Shown: positions 43,892-53,152 of the stretch, one piece after another
How positions within the stretch are numbered: the stretch's first letter is position 1
Layout: every line of letters starts with the position of its first letter
DNA from: Sporosarcina luteola
GTDB taxonomy: Bacteria > Bacillota > Bacilli > Bacillales_A > Planococcaceae
Assembly: GCA_014204635.1 (NCBI GenBank)
Contig: JACHLS010000011.1
Coordinates: 80,922 to 144,921, forward strand
Length of the DNA: 64,000 nucleotides
Direction: 5' to 3'
The notes under the pieces: generated by a model
Told to the model about the DNA's origin: nothing
The model's database searches: none
What the model saw: only the letters and a program-made list of their open reading frames with translations
Program-made: the position numbers and the translations under genes

Positions 43892-44325
43892 TCGCTGGCA
43901 AGTTGATGGAGGACGCCGGAGATATGTTCTTTAATTTGTTCCATCTCGAAGTTTTCAATCTGTTCCCGTGGAATAAAATAGGCAAGTTTTCTGTCCTTCC
44001 AAAATGCGATAGAAGGAGAACTTGGCGGGACTTCAGGGAAAAAGCTGCGCATTACATCGGTCGCTTCCTTGTCCTGCCCTGCAAAAACTGTTAAAAGATG
44101 ATCCGGCCGATGGTCTGCCGCTTCCAGCGCTTCCCTGACAGCAGGGCGGGCCAAACCTGCAGCACATCCGCAAACTGAATTGATTACAATTATCGCTGTC
44201 CCATCCAGAGAATCCATTGTTTCTTTCGCCTGCTCCGCAGTCGTCAACTCACTGAATCCCGCCCCGACAAGCTCTTCCCGCATCGGTTTCACAATGCCCT
44301 TCATATATTCATCATATGCATTCAT
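43888..44325 (-). CDS. brxA: Bacilliredoxin BrxA/BrxB (YphP/YqiW family)
   Basis: A 145-residue thioredoxin-fold protein with the CGC active site in INSVCGCAAGLARPAV near residue 52. Bacilliredoxins remove bacillithiol from proteins S-bacillithiolated after oxidative stress. The opening YDEYMKGIVKPMREELVGAG and the FPEVPPSSPSIAFWKDRKLA strand are family-typical. Its linkage to ypjP/ypiP suggests the YphP (BrxA) orthologue rather than YqiW (BrxB); that choice is from context. AAGGGGA precedes the ATG. Coupled with the downstream methyltransferase by a four-base overlap. Confidence 0.9.
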   Translation of the reverse strand: MNAYDEYMKGIVKPMREELVGAGFSELTTAEQAKETMDSLDGTAIIVINSVCGCAAGLARPAVREALEAADHRPDHLLTVFAGQDKEATDVMRSFFPEVPPSSPSIAFWKDRKLAYFIPREQIENFEMEQIKEHISGVLHQLASE

Positions 44326-44430
44326 GTAATATCCCCTTCCATGACTAATGTCTGTCTACCCTATTTTACATGGGTTTCTTCTAATTTTCATGGAAACAGA
44401 ACTGCAGGGGTTAAAGTTTACATAATAAAA

Positions 44431-45207
44431 TTATCTACTACTTGTAAAACGGCTTAAGAACTCTTGCAGTCTTTCACTTTTCGGATTGACTAATATTTCT
44501 TCCGGATGGCCTTCTTCCTCAATTACTCCTTCATTTAAGAAAAGGACACGATCGGCAATGTCCAAAGCAAAATCCATTTCATGGGTTACTAGGATCATCG
44601 CCATTTCACCTGATTTCGCCAAATCACGGATGACTTCGAGCACCTCTCCTACAAGTTCGGGATCCAACGCAGAGGTTACTTCGTCAAATAGCATCACCTT
44701 TGGTTTCATCATCAGCGCTCGAGCCATCGCGACCCGCTGTTTTTGACCGCCTGATAGTTGACTCGGATATAGATCGACTTTATCTGCCAGCCCGACTTTA
44801 TCCAACATTTCTAGTGCAGTCGCACGGACAGTAGCTTTCTCTTTCTTTTTCACAATGGTTGGGGCTAGCATACAATTTTCCAGTATGGTCATATGTGGGA
44901 ACAGGTTAAAATGCTGGAATACCATTCCGATGTCCCCGCGAATCGCCCGCAAATGTTTTTCGTCGGCAGGAAAAGTCTTATTGCCCTTTTTCATTTGCCA
45001 TAGATTTTCTCCATTGACTTCGATTACTCCGGAGCTCGGTTCCTCTAAAGTCATAAGTAAACGGATAATCGTCGTTTTTCCCGATCCGCTCGGTCCGATC
45101 AAAGCCACCTTTTCGCCAGGTGTAATATCGAGGTTGATTCCCCGCAACACTTCTACATCTCCAAATGCTTTCCTGACATTCTTATATTGTACGATTGGTG
45201 CAACCAT
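44431..45207 (-). CDS. ehuA: Polar amino acid/ectoine ABC importer ATPase, EhuA-like
   Basis: A 258-residue ATPase with Walker [15 protein letters not shown] near residue 38, [15 protein letters not shown], signature [15 protein letters not shown], Walker [16 protein letters not shown] and switch VTHEMDFA. This is the GlnQ/HisP group. It is the last gene of a run with one receptor and two permeases. The receptor at 46745 looks like EhuB, so the set most likely imports ectoine and hydroxyectoine, as osmoprotectant or nutrient. An ATG at 45222 is possible, but GGGGAG seven bases before 45207 is the better start. Confidence 0.8.
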   Translation of the reverse strand: MVAPIVQYKNVRKAFGDVEVLRGINLDITPGEKVALIGPSGSGKTTIIRLLMTLEEPSSGVIEVNGENLWQMKKGNKTFPADEKHLRAIRGDIGMVFQHFNLFPHMTILENCMLAPTIVKKKEKATVRATALEMLDKVGLADKVDLYPSQLSGGQKQRVAMARALMMKPKVMLFDEVTSALDPELVGEVLEVIRDLAKSGEMAMILVTHEMDFALDIADRVLFLNEGVIEEEGHPEEILVNPKSERLQEFLSRFTSSR

Positions 45208-45224
45208 CTCAAAACTCCCCATCT

Positions 45225-45911
45225 TTATAATGTAGCCGTTCTTTTATCGAAACGGCGATTGTATTTCTTCTCTAATTTGCGTATGAGTAATGCCGATGGA
45301 TAGCTCAACAATAAGAAGAACAACGCAACTACCGTCAACGGTTCAACAAACTTATAATATTGAGCTCCATAGTCATTGGCAATATGCAGCATCGCAACGA
45401 CTCCGATTGTGGAAGCCAAGGGGACTTCCTTGAACATAATGATCAAATAATTTCCTAACATCGGAATTGTGGGAGGGATCGCTTGGGGCAAAATGATATG
45501 CAACCATTTCTGTTTTGTTGATAAATTCAGGGCAGTCGCAGCTTCCCATTGACCTTTTTCTACACTTTCAATCCCTGATCTGTAAACTTCTGAAGTATAT
45601 GTACTGAAGTGAAGACCAAGGCCCAGTATGGCGGCAGCAAACGGATTCAACGCAACCCCGATGACTGGAATGGATGGCCAAGCATAGTAAATGAAGAAAA
45701 GCTGGACGAGCGGCGGTGTCGATCGGATAAATTCGGCAAGCCATCTGAACAGCCAATTGACAGGTTTCCACGGAATCCTGCTCATGAATACCCAGAAAAA
45801 ACCGAACACCATGGCAAATGCATAACAGGCGATCGTCAACCCGAGGGTGATCCATAAACCTTTAAAAATTAAGGGGATTACATTAAAAAATACATCCCAG
45901 CTCCAAGTCAT
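45225..45911 (-). CDS. ehuD: Ectoine-type ABC importer permease, EhuD-like
   Basis: A 228-residue HisM/GlnP-type permease with about five helices. The family signature [20 protein letters not shown] is near residue 63, and the coupling loop [20 protein letters not shown] near 136 docks on the ATPase. The start overlaps the neighbouring permease stop by four bases (ATGA), which implies equal expression of the two half-channels. Named D by order; C and D cannot be told apart securely by eye. Confidence 0.78.
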   Translation of the reverse strand: MTWSWDVFFNVIPLIFKGLWITLGLTIACYAFAMVFGFFWVFMSRIPWKPVNWLFRWLAEFIRSTPPLVQLFFIYYAWPSIPVIGVALNPFAAAILGLGLHFSTYTSEVYRSGIESVEKGQWEAATALNLSTKQKWLHIILPQAIPPTIPMLGNYLIIMFKEVPLASTIGVVAMLHIANDYGAQYYKFVEPLTVVALFFLLLSYPSALLIRKLEKKYNRRFDKRTATL

Positions 45912-46570
45912 CCGTGTACCACTCCCTTCTTCGCAACTTTTTCCATTTTTCTAGTCAACAGGATTAGGGGCAATGCCAAAAGGAAATACACAGCTAAAAT
46001 GAGAATATAAACAGTTGGTGCTTCCGACAAATGCGTGCTGCGATAAATATTTCCGTAATACAATAGGTCCGTCAAACCGATTAATGAAACAAGTGACGTC
46101 GCTTTCAAAATTTGGATGATGTAATTTCCGTATTCCGGAAGCATCATGCGAATCGCTTGCGGTAAAATAATATAGCGCATCCGTTGGAAACCGGTGAAAT
46201 TTAAAGCAATCGAGGCTTCCGTCTGACCTGCCGGCACGGATTGTATGGCTCCCCGCACTATTTCTGACATGTAAGCACCATAATTCAGTGAGATTGCTAA
46301 AACTGCCACCCACACGTCGCTTCCTAGATGAATATTGAACAAACCCGGCAACGCATATGAGAACCAGAATAATTGAACAATCAAGGAAGTGCCTCGGAAA
46401 ATCTCAACATAAAAACCTGTGAATCCTGAGACGAGCCAGTTATTTGATACTCTCGATAAACCCGCAATGAGAGCAATCAAAGTAGAAAAAATAATTGATA
46501 AAATTAGCACGATCAAAGTGATCTTCAATCCGCTTAATAGAACGAGCGAAATATCCGCAATGGAACCCAT
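45908..46570 (-). CDS. ehuC: Ectoine-type ABC importer permease, EhuC-like
   Basis: A 220-residue permease of the same family, partner of the 45225 gene. It has the RGTSLIVQLFWFSYALPGLF stretch near residue 60 and the coupling loop AGQTEASIALNFTGFQRMRY near 117. It overlaps the next permease by four bases. A 174-base gap with a strong hairpin separates it from the receptor gene upstream, unusual within such an operon. GGAG precedes the ATG. Confidence 0.78.
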   Translation of the reverse strand: MGSIADISLVLLSGLKITLIVLILSIIFSTLIALIAGLSRVSNNWLVSGFTGFYVEIFRGTSLIVQLFWFSYALPGLFNIHLGSDVWVAVLAISLNYGAYMSEIVRGAIQSVPAGQTEASIALNFTGFQRMRYIILPQAIRMMLPEYGNYIIQILKATSLVSLIGLTDLLYYGNIYRSTHLSEAPTVYILILAVYFLLALPLILLTRKMEKVAKKGVVHG

Positions 46571-46614
46571 AGAAACAACTCCGTTTTTAGACTAATGGCT
46601 GAATTCAGCAGTAG

Positions 46615-46645
46615 TCCCCCACTTGACAGAAGTGGGGGATTTTTT
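46615..46645 (+). repeat. Strong hairpin with T run between ehuB and ehuC
   Basis: TCCCCCACTT and AAGTGGGGGA pair over ten bases with a five-base loop, followed by six T on the plus strand. On the operon's own (minus) strand there is no T run after the stem, so it would act as an intercistronic structure rather than a terminator. No plus-strand gene ends here. Confidence 0.55.
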
Positions 46646-46744
46646 CTATGACAAGTATCTTGTAGACTTCCTTAAAGAAGTCTTTCAAGCATTATTTACA
46701 CCTACCAAGAAACGAAAGGGACTAAATAATCATACTTGGGTTGC

Positions 46745-47629
46745 TTAGTAGTTGTCGCCGCTGCAGATGCTTTCTGTGCTTATGTCCAAATCTACAACAT
46801 TACGATCCTCTGTAAAACCATAGGGCTCGATTAATTCGGCAATTTTTCCGCTTTCCTTCAACTTCTTCAATTCTGCATTATATGCTTCTCTAAGATCGTC
46901 ATCCGCAATTCGGAATGCAGCCGCCCCAAAGCTCGGAACACCTTTAATATCCGGCTGTTCGAAGTCTTCTACAAATTCCAGCTTCTCTTTGTTAGCAGAT
47001 TCAAGAGCACCTTTGATCGTCATTTCGGTCCCTGTTGTCGCATGTGCTCTTCCAGATTCAACAGCTGCGAAGGAAGCTGGAATATCCGGAACCATCATAA
47101 TCTGTTTTTCACTTACGCCTTCCCGCATCATAAAGTCTTTTTCAGTCGCACCACTCATGACTGCGACTTTGATATCTGGGTTCGCTGCGATGTCTTTGTA
47201 ACTGCGCAAGTTTTCCGGATTTCCTGTTTTAACGATGAGCCCTTCTCCATACATCATTTCCGGTTCGCCAAATCTCACATTTTCACAACGATCGGGAGAG
47301 ATTGCCATACCAGCTGTGATAACATCAAATTTCCCAGCGCCTAATCCAGGGATCAGCTGCGAAAAATCGGAAAGATGGCCATCTACTTTCTCTATACCAA
47401 GGTTCTCGAAGACTGCAGTAGCAATTGCGACTGCTCCGCCTTTCAATTCCCCATCTTCTTCATACGCATACGGCTTCTCATTGGCGAAACCGACTTTAAC
47501 GACTCCTTTGTCCTGCAGGGATTTCAAAAGATCCCCTTCAGCTGCCGAAGAATTGGAATTTCCTTTACTACAAGCAGCTAACAATAATACAACTCCCATG
47601 GCTAAAACGATACCTTTGATTTTCTTCAC
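46745..47629 (-). CDS. ehuB: Ectoine/hydroxyectoine-binding lipoprotein EhuB-like
   Basis: A 294-residue extracytoplasmic receptor. The signal with lipobox LLLAACSKG anchors it by lipid. The mature part matches EhuB: GVVKVGFANEKPYAYEEDGE, FSQLIPGLGAGKFDVITAGM, ISPDRCENVRFGEP and LIVKTGNPENLRSYKDIA. Binding residues of EhuB lie in these segments. The protein ends STESICSGDNY, a full-length end. The start is a GTG with AAGGAGG six bases before it; the longer frame upstream overlaps the promoter. First gene of ehuB-ehuC-ehuD-ehuA. No ectoine-degradation (eut/doe) genes are nearby. Confidence 0.85.
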   Translation of the reverse strand: MKKIKGIVLAMGVVLLLAACSKGNSNSSAAEGDLLKSLQDKGVVKVGFANEKPYAYEEDGELKGGAVAIATAVFENLGIEKVDGHLSDFSQLIPGLGAGKFDVITAGMAISPDRCENVRFGEPEMMYGEGLIVKTGNPENLRSYKDIAANPDIKVAVMSGATEKDFMMREGVSEKQIMMVPDIPASFAAVESGRAHATTGTEMTIKGALESANKEKLEFVEDFEQPDIKGVPSFGAAAFRIADDDLREAYNAELKKLKESGKIAELIEPYGFTEDRNVVDLDISTESICSGDNY

Positions 47630-47651
47630 AATTGACCTCCTTAGTATTTTC

Positions 47652-47671
47652 ATCAAACCTGTAAGTTTGAT
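47652..47671. promoter_or_regulatory. Inverted repeat in the ehuB leader, putative operator
   Basis: ATCAAAC, six bases, GTTTGAT: perfect seven-base arms just downstream of the predicted -10. This position suits a repressor. The regulator is not in the window. Confidence 0.45.
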
Positions 47672-47678
47672 AGTTTCC

Positions 47679-47707
47679 AGAGTAACACAGGTAATTTTTG
47701 AGTTCAA
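47679..47707 (-). promoter_or_regulatory. Promoter of ehuBCDA
   Basis: On the minus strand TTGAAC (47702-47707), 17 bases, TGT-TACTCT (extended -10, hexamer 47679-47684). The -10 hexamer is weak but the TGn helps. Confidence 0.45.
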
Positions 47708-47830
47708 CTGCATACGCGATATTTTAACTTCTAAGCTTCTAAGAAAAGAACACTTGAACCCTTTTGAATCAACAACTTATCCATACTTAAAAATAAATTG
47801 TAAATTTTCCACCTAGTATTATCTAAAAGA

Positions 47831-47844
47831 TGAAAGCGCTTAAA
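47831..47844. promoter_or_regulatory. cre-like box upstream of ehuB
   Basis: TGAAAGCGCTTAAA differs from the CcpA consensus TGWNANCGNTNWCA at one position. It lies about 130 bases upstream of the predicted ehu promoter. The region 47845-48080 has no gene. Confidence 0.4.
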
Positions 47845-48080
47845 CCTCGGTCATTTATGCATCAAAATTTCCAATTATACATTCCCGATTTTATAAAAAA
47901 ATAAAGCAGTATGGATTGTTTGAATTTATCGATTTAAGCATAACTTTGTCGACAAAAATCCACCTCTCAGGCAGCCCGTTTAGCAGGATTTTTATATAAG
48001 AAAAAACATCATTAGCTTTTAATAAAAAAATTACTTACAAACGGAAGTTGTCACTATAGTGTCTTTAGACAAATAGCAAA

Positions 48081-48109
48081 GGCGGCATTCATTTAACATG
48101 AATGCCGCC
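48081..48109 (-). terminator. Terminator of the cvfC-like gene
   Basis: GGCGGCATTCAT pairs with ATGAATGCCGCC over 12 bases with a five-base loop. The minus strand continues TTTGCTATTT. Confidence 0.75.
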
Positions 48110-48121
48110 CTCTTTCCTACA

Positions 48122-49246
48122 TTATTTATTGCGAACTTCTGTCATCTGTTTCCAGATGGAACCTTTCGCGTCTTCACCTTCTTCAATTCGAGCGATTGCC
48201 ATTTTGATTTGCAGGCTTACCTCAAATTCCGGATCATTTTGCGCTTCATGCAGGGCTGGAAGAGCATTTTCCGTACCTGTCTCATATAAGAACATCGCCG
48301 CACGCCAGCGGACTAATTTGTTTTTGTCCTTCAACGCTTCGATTGCCACACTCTCGAATCCCGCGAACCCGAGGTCGCTCATGCAATCTCCTGCAGTTCT
48401 CCTTACTGCCCAACTTTTATCTTTCAATGCTTTTGCCACAAACGGGATAACCGCTTCATCCTCTATCATACCGAGATAGACAGTGGCTAATCGACGAATA
48501 GACATTTTTTCATCTTCCAATGCAACGCCTAGCAACGGCAGGTCAGCAACATCCGGATCTGGCATTTGATCGAGCAGCTGGAAACGTTTTTCCCATTCTT
48601 CAACATGAAACTCATTTAACGACACTTTGGCTCTGTTGATGCCTGTTTGTCCGGACTTTAGCTCTGACGCTTGTCTGATGATGTCTGCTAAGCGGTCATC
48701 CGGGTATGCAGCCTCGATTTCAGATACGACGGTCTCTCCGATTTCTTTCTTATCACCGTATCGTATTCCATAATCTGACCATTTCCGCAACAAAATATAG
48801 TTTTCCACTTCTGCCCCATGAACTTGATCCATCGCCTGCCGGAAACGATCACTAAGACCGAACCGCTGTTCAGACTCGCTATCAAAAACTTTTACTTGAA
48901 GAGGAATCTCTTTGTATGTTTGGACATGTACATACACTTCTCCGTAATGTTCATCAGCAACTGCCTCAGTTTCTTCTGCTTGGGTGATTTCTTCGTTGAA
49001 GACCGCCCGGACGGAAGCAAGAATTGCTTCCCATGCTACATTCCCTACACGCTCTATCGCCATGAAATCCAAAACATGATAAATCCCCTTTACCCCCTTG
49101 ATCGATAACAATTCAGCCATCGGAGCGGGAGCAGTGTCAGCATCGTCTTTTTTATAATTATGACTGACGCCTGCTGGCAGTTCGGTGTCCAAAACGATCT
49201 TCATTGAGTTTGGACTCGGCGTAGGCTCTATCGTGACTATTTTCAT
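48122..49246 (-). CDS. Conserved virulence factor C family protein, YpgR-like
   Basis: A 374-residue cytoplasmic protein. Residues 1-90 resemble the N-terminal scaffold domain of Nfu proteins (EPTPSPNSMKIVLDTELP, IKGVKGIYHVLDFMAIERVG). The C-terminal half from about 215 is built of HEAT-like repeats, for example DKSWAVRRTAGDCMSDLGF and DKNKLVRWRAAMFLYETGTE. It lacks the CxxC of functional Nfu. CvfC was found in staphylococcal virulence screens; the biochemical role is unknown. AAAGGAGG precedes the ATG. It follows the ABC-F gene by 19 bases and is probably co-transcribed with it. Confidence 0.86.
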   Translation of the reverse strand: MKIVTIEPTPSPNSMKIVLDTELPAGVSHNYKKDDADTAPAPMAELLSIKGVKGIYHVLDFMAIERVGNVAWEAILASVRAVFNEEITQAEETEAVADEHYGEVYVHVQTYKEIPLQVKVFDSESEQRFGLSDRFRQAMDQVHGAEVENYILLRKWSDYGIRYGDKKEIGETVVSEIEAAYPDDRLADIIRQASELKSGQTGINRAKVSLNEFHVEEWEKRFQLLDQMPDPDVADLPLLGVALEDEKMSIRRLATVYLGMIEDEAVIPFVAKALKDKSWAVRRTAGDCMSDLGFAGFESVAIEALKDKNKLVRWRAAMFLYETGTENALPALHEAQNDPEFEVSLQIKMAIARIEEGEDAKGSIWKQMTEVRNK

Positions 49247-49265
49247 GACTGCAACCTCCTTTTAT

Positions 49266-51155
49266 TTACGATTCAGCGATTTCTTGCAAATACGTCCAAC
49301 GTTCAATCAACGTCTCGTATTTAGCATTCAATCCATCTAATTTCTCTGTCAATACTTGCAATGTATCATAATCCGATCCAGACGTAACCATTTCTGCTTC
49401 TGTAGATCCGATTTCAGCTTCTATTTTTTCAATATCATCTTCGATCGTTTCCCATTCTCTTTTTTCAGCGTATGTCATTCGTTTCTTCGCAGGGCGATCA
49501 ACCGGTTTCTCCATTGCCGGCTCCTTCTTTTTCTCTGTTATGCGTTCTTTCGTTTCGATTAATTTTTCGTTTAAGTAGTCTGTGTAGACACCAAAGATAA
49601 TTTCAATTTGCCCCGTGCCATCCAGAGCCCAGAGCTTTGAGGAAGTCCTGTCCAGGAAGAACCGATCGTGCGAAACGGTCAAGACGACGCCTGGAAAGGA
49701 GTCAATATAACTTTCCAGAACAGAAAGCGTATCAATATCGAGGTCGTTGGTTGGCTCGTCCAATAATAGAACGTTTGGCTGTTCCATTAACAGTTTTAAT
49801 AGATAAAGACGTTTCCGTTCCCCGCCTGATAGTTTACCGATCGGCGTCCCGTGACTGGAGGACGGAAATAGAAATCGCTCCAGCATTTGAGTTGCTGATA
49901 TTCTCGCTCCATCAGCATCTTCTATATCATTCGATGTTTCGCGGATATACTCAATGATTCTCTTGTTCTCATCCATGAATGGGATTTGTTGATGAAAGTG
50001 AGCCAGCTTCACAGTGGATCCTCTCTCAATCAACCCTTGCTCCGGGTGCAATTCGCCTGATATCAACTTCAATAATGTTGTTTTTCCAACGCCATTCGGT
50101 CCAATTATCGCAATCCGGTCCCCCGTCTGAAGAATAGAGGAAAAATTTCTGATCACCGTTTTTTGTCCATACGATTTTGCGACATCTTCCAATTCAATTA
50201 CTTTTTTGCCAAGTCGAGAAGTCTTTAGTGAGACGTCCAGATCACCTGCCGTCTCTTTTTTCTTCACTTGTTCTTCAAGCTCTTCAAAACGGCCGATTCG
50301 TGCTTTCTGTTTAGTTGAACGAGCTTTTGCACCTCGACGGATCCATTTTAATTCATTTCGATACCGATTTCGCATTTTTGCATCCGTCGCTTGGGCCATT
50401 TCCATGCGCAATGATTTGGCTTCCAAAAAATCTGCGTAATTTCCTTTATGCGAATATAAGGTTTTGTCTGCAAGCTCATAAATACTTGTTGCAACGGCGT
50501 CCAAAAAATAACGATCATGGGTAATAAAAAGTACTGCACCCGGTTCGTTCTTTAAATAATCTTGAAGCCATTCAATTGACTGGACATCCAGATGGTTTGT
50601 CGGCTCGTCCAACAACAAAAGATCGGAAGGTTCAATTAACACTTTGGCAAGTGACACCCTTTTTTTCTGCCCCCCAGACAACTCACCCATTTTCTTATCA
50701 AACATATCAATGCCTAGTTTCGTTAATATGGTTCTCGCCTTCGTGTTAAGATCCCAAGCTGCTGTTGCATCCATTTCGTTTTGAAGCTGCGCAAAACGCT
50801 GCTGGTTTTCGACTGAGTCCGAATTTGCTGCAAGCGAAGCCAAGGCATGCTCATAATCCAGATTAAGCTTGATGATGGGCGCTTCACTAGTAAACACCGC
50901 CTCGATGACCGTTTGTTCCTGATCGACATATGGATCCTGAGGAAGATAGGCGATCGTATATTTATTCGGATGTTCCTTCGACATGCCATCAGCCGGCTCC
51001 AGGCCTGCAATTATGGAAAGCAATGTAGTTTTACCTGTACCGTTGACACCAATCAAACCAATTTTTTCGCCACTATTAATTGTAAAAGAAATCTCGTTGA
51101 ATAATGTTTTTTCCCCGACTGTTTTCGTTAAGTTCTCCATGATGAATTGACTCAT
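49266..51155 (-). CDS. ABC-F family ATPase, Uup/YfmR-like
   Basis: A 629-residue soluble tandem ATPase without membrane domains. NBD1 has Walker A GVNGTGKTTLLS near 36, signature LSGGQKKRVSLAKVL and Walker [19 protein letters not shown]2 has GPNGVGKTTLLKL, LSGGERKRLYLLKLL and [16 protein letters not shown] Lys/Glu-rich coiled-coil C-terminal domain (about 545-629, EKREWETIEDDIEKIEAEIG) is the DNA/ribosome-binding tail typical of Uup. In B. subtilis YfmR acts on ribosomes stalled at difficult sequences. Both ATP sites look intact, unlike the ABC-F protein at 8720. Confidence 0.9.
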   Translation of the reverse strand: MSQFIMENLTKTVGEKTLFNEISFTINSGEKIGLIGVNGTGKTTLLSIIAGLEPADGMSKEHPNKYTIAYLPQDPYVDQEQTVIEAVFTSEAPIIKLNLDYEHALASLAANSDSVENQQRFAQLQNEMDATAAWDLNTKARTILTKLGIDMFDKKMGELSGGQKKRVSLAKVLIEPSDLLLLDEPTNHLDVQSIEWLQDYLKNEPGAVLFITHDRYFLDAVATSIYELADKTLYSHKGNYADFLEAKSLRMEMAQATDAKMRNRYRNELKWIRRGAKARSTKQKARIGRFEELEEQVKKKETAGDLDVSLKTSRLGKKVIELEDVAKSYGQKTVIRNFSSILQTGDRIAIIGPNGVGKTTLLKLISGELHPEQGLIERGSTVKLAHFHQQIPFMDENKRIIEYIRETSNDIEDADGARISATQMLERFLFPSSSHGTPIGKLSGGERKRLYLLKLLMEQPNVLLLDEPTNDLDIDTLSVLESYIDSFPGVVLTVSHDRFFLDRTSSKLWALDGTGQIEIIFGVYTDYLNEKLIETKERITEKKKEPAMEKPVDRPAKKRMTYAEKREWETIEDDIEKIEAEIGSTEAEMVTSGSDYDTLQVLTEKLDGLNAKYETLIERWTYLQEIAES

Positions 51156-51456
51156 CGTACCACATCCATTTCTACTGACTGCATACTACTATCATATCTC
51201 ATAAGCGGTATGGTGTGCATAAAAGAAGTTTTTCGAACTGGAAATTCAAAATTACAGATTAGCGGACGTAAGTACTGGGAATACACAGCAGTGTCTATGT
51301 TAGTAAAGAAGAGAATTATTGTGCTGAAAGATGTTAAAATTATTTTTATAAATACTTTTTAATATTATTTGAAAATATGAATACAAAAGGCTTTTCAAAA
51401 TTACAACCCTTTTAGATTAAGACAGAATCAAATTAATAAATGGAAATAAATTATTT

Positions 51457-51486
51457 TTGACAAATAAAAATGTTTGTTTATATAAT
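51457..51486 (+). promoter_or_regulatory. Consensus sigma-A promoter of the peptide symporter
   Basis: TTGACA (51457-51462), 18 bases, TATAAT (51481-51486), both perfect. The start codon lies 26 bases downstream. The remaining part of 51156-51456 is AT-rich and shows nothing else. Confidence 0.85.
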
Positions 51487-51511
51487 AGAGCAATATAAAG
51501 GAGGAAATGAA

Positions 51512-53002
51512 ATGTCGGAGTACACAAAAGAGCAAATTGTCGAAAGTGTTCCTCAAAAAGGATTCTTCGGACATCCAAAAGGATTGTTCACATTATTTTT
51601 TACTGAGTTTTGGGAGCGCTTTTCTTACTATGGAATGAGGGCCATCCTCGTTTTCTATATGTACTACGAAGTCTCTAAAGGCGGCTTGGGGTTAAGTGAA
51701 GAACTTGCACTATCCGTTATGTCTATTTACGGATCTCTTGTTTATATGTCCGGAATTATCGGAGGTTGGTTGGCTGACCGTGTATTCGGGACGTCACGAG
51801 CTGTATTCTTCGGCGGTATCTTCATCATGCTCGGACATATCGCTCTAGCGATTCCAGGAAATGTCGCCTTATTCTTAATCTCTATGGTATTGATCGTCAT
51901 TGGGACAGGACTTTTGAAACCGAACGTATCGAGTATCGTCGGTGACATTTATTCCATGGACGATAATCGCCGGGACGCCGGCTTCAGTATCTTTTATATG
52001 GGAATTAACATGGGAGCGTTCATTTCCCCATTGATCGTTGGAGAATTGATGAAGACAAGCTTCCACTTAGGCTTTGGAGTAGCAGCAATCGGTATGTTTA
52101 TCGGGTTAGTTATTTTCGTAGCTACTAAAAAGACAAATCTTGGACTTGCAGGATTGCAAGTCAAAAATCCACTTTCTGCACATGAAAAGAAAAGAATTTT
52201 CACAATCTTTGCCATTGTCGCGATTGTAATCGGTATCTTTATTGCGATCGCTATTCCAAAAGGATGGCTGACGTTTGATTCGTTCATTGCAATTGTCGGT
52301 ATATTAGGTTTCTTGATTCCTGCTGCATATTTCATTGTCATGTACCGCAGCTCTAAAACAAACGATGTAGAACGCTCCAGAATTATTGCTTACATTCCTT
52401 TATTTTTGGCAGCTGTTATGTTCTGGTCAATTCAAGAGCAAGGCTCCACAATTTTGGCGCTGTATGCAGATAAACGGACCAACTTGGATTTTATGGGATT
52501 CCACATCTCTCCGGCTTGGTTCCAATCGTTGAATCCATTGTTCATCATCACATTCGCGCCGATCTTTGCGTGGCTCTGGGTTAAACTTGGCAATCGTCAA
52601 CCATCCGTACCACAAAAATTCGCAATCGGTATCTTGTTTGCAGGAATTTCATTCATTGTCATCCTGTTGCCTGCATACTTCGGTGGTACGGACGCGTTGG
52701 TGAATCCATTATGGCTTGTCTTAAGTATTTACACTGTCGTAATTGGGGAACTCTGTCTCTCCCCTGTTGGTTTATCTGCTACAACTAAATTGGCACCAGC
52801 CGCATTCTCTGCGCAAACCATGAGTCTTTGGTTCTTGTCTAACGCAGCAGCGCAAGCATTGAATGCGCAGCTAGTCAAGTTGTATTCTCCAGAGACGGAG
52901 ATGATGTATTTCGGAGTAATCGGCGGGGTCGCAATCGGCTTGAGCATTTTGCTATTCGCCATTTCACCAATTATCCAACGTTTTATGCGTGGTGTACATT
53001 AA
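51512..53002 (+). CDS. dtpT: Peptide:proton symporter, POT/PTR family (DtpT-like)
   Basis: A 496-residue MFS protein with 12-14 helices that imports di- and tripeptides with protons. The POT signatures are clear: FFTEFWERFSYYGMRAILVF with the ExxERFxYY proton motif at about residues 28-38, GGWLADRVFG, GTGLLKPNVSSIVGD and the FSIFYMGINMGAFISPLIVG region. The longer frame upstream (to 51470) crosses the promoter, so the ATG at 51512 behind AAAGGAGG is used. A perfect consensus promoter and its own terminator make it a strong, single-gene unit. Confidence 0.94.
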   Translation: MSEYTKEQIVESVPQKGFFGHPKGLFTLFFTEFWERFSYYGMRAILVFYMYYEVSKGGLGLSEELALSVMSIYGSLVYMSGIIGGWLADRVFGTSRAVFFGGIFIMLGHIALAIPGNVALFLISMVLIVIGTGLLKPNVSSIVGDIYSMDDNRRDAGFSIFYMGINMGAFISPLIVGELMKTSFHLGFGVAAIGMFIGLVIFVATKKTNLGLAGLQVKNPLSAHEKKRIFTIFAIVAIVIGIFIAIAIPKGWLTFDSFIAIVGILGFLIPAAYFIVMYRSSKTNDVERSRIIAYIPLFLAAVMFWSIQEQGSTILALYADKRTNLDFMGFHISPAWFQSLNPLFIITFAPIFAWLWVKLGNRQPSVPQKFAIGILFAGISFIVILLPAYFGGTDALVNPLWLVLSIYTVVIGELCLSPVGLSATTKLAPAAFSAQTMSLWFLSNAAAQALNAQLVKLYSPETEMMYFGVIGGVAIGLSILLFAISPIIQRFMRGVH

Positions 53003-53013
53003 TCCCGTCCTAC

Positions 53014-53055
53014 GACTGTAGTTTCAACAATTATGTTGAGCTGCAGTCTTTTTTT
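53014..53055 (+). terminator. Terminator of the peptide symporter
   Basis: GACTGTAG pairs with CTGCAGTC (one G-U), with an inner TCAACA/TGTTGA stem, then TTTTTTT. Confidence 0.8.
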
Positions 53056-53152
53056 GTACCAAATCCCTGTTTCCGTCTCAACTGATTAATACTTTACTCT
53101 TCTCTTCGATATGATGGAATATCAAAATTTCGAACCAGAGAAGAGGAATTCC

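Noticed and set aside
46646..46748. Plus-strand ORF remnant of a transposase in the ehu spacer
   Set aside because: Protein-like composition only; no transposase motif or terminal repeat can be recognised, so no mobile element is called.
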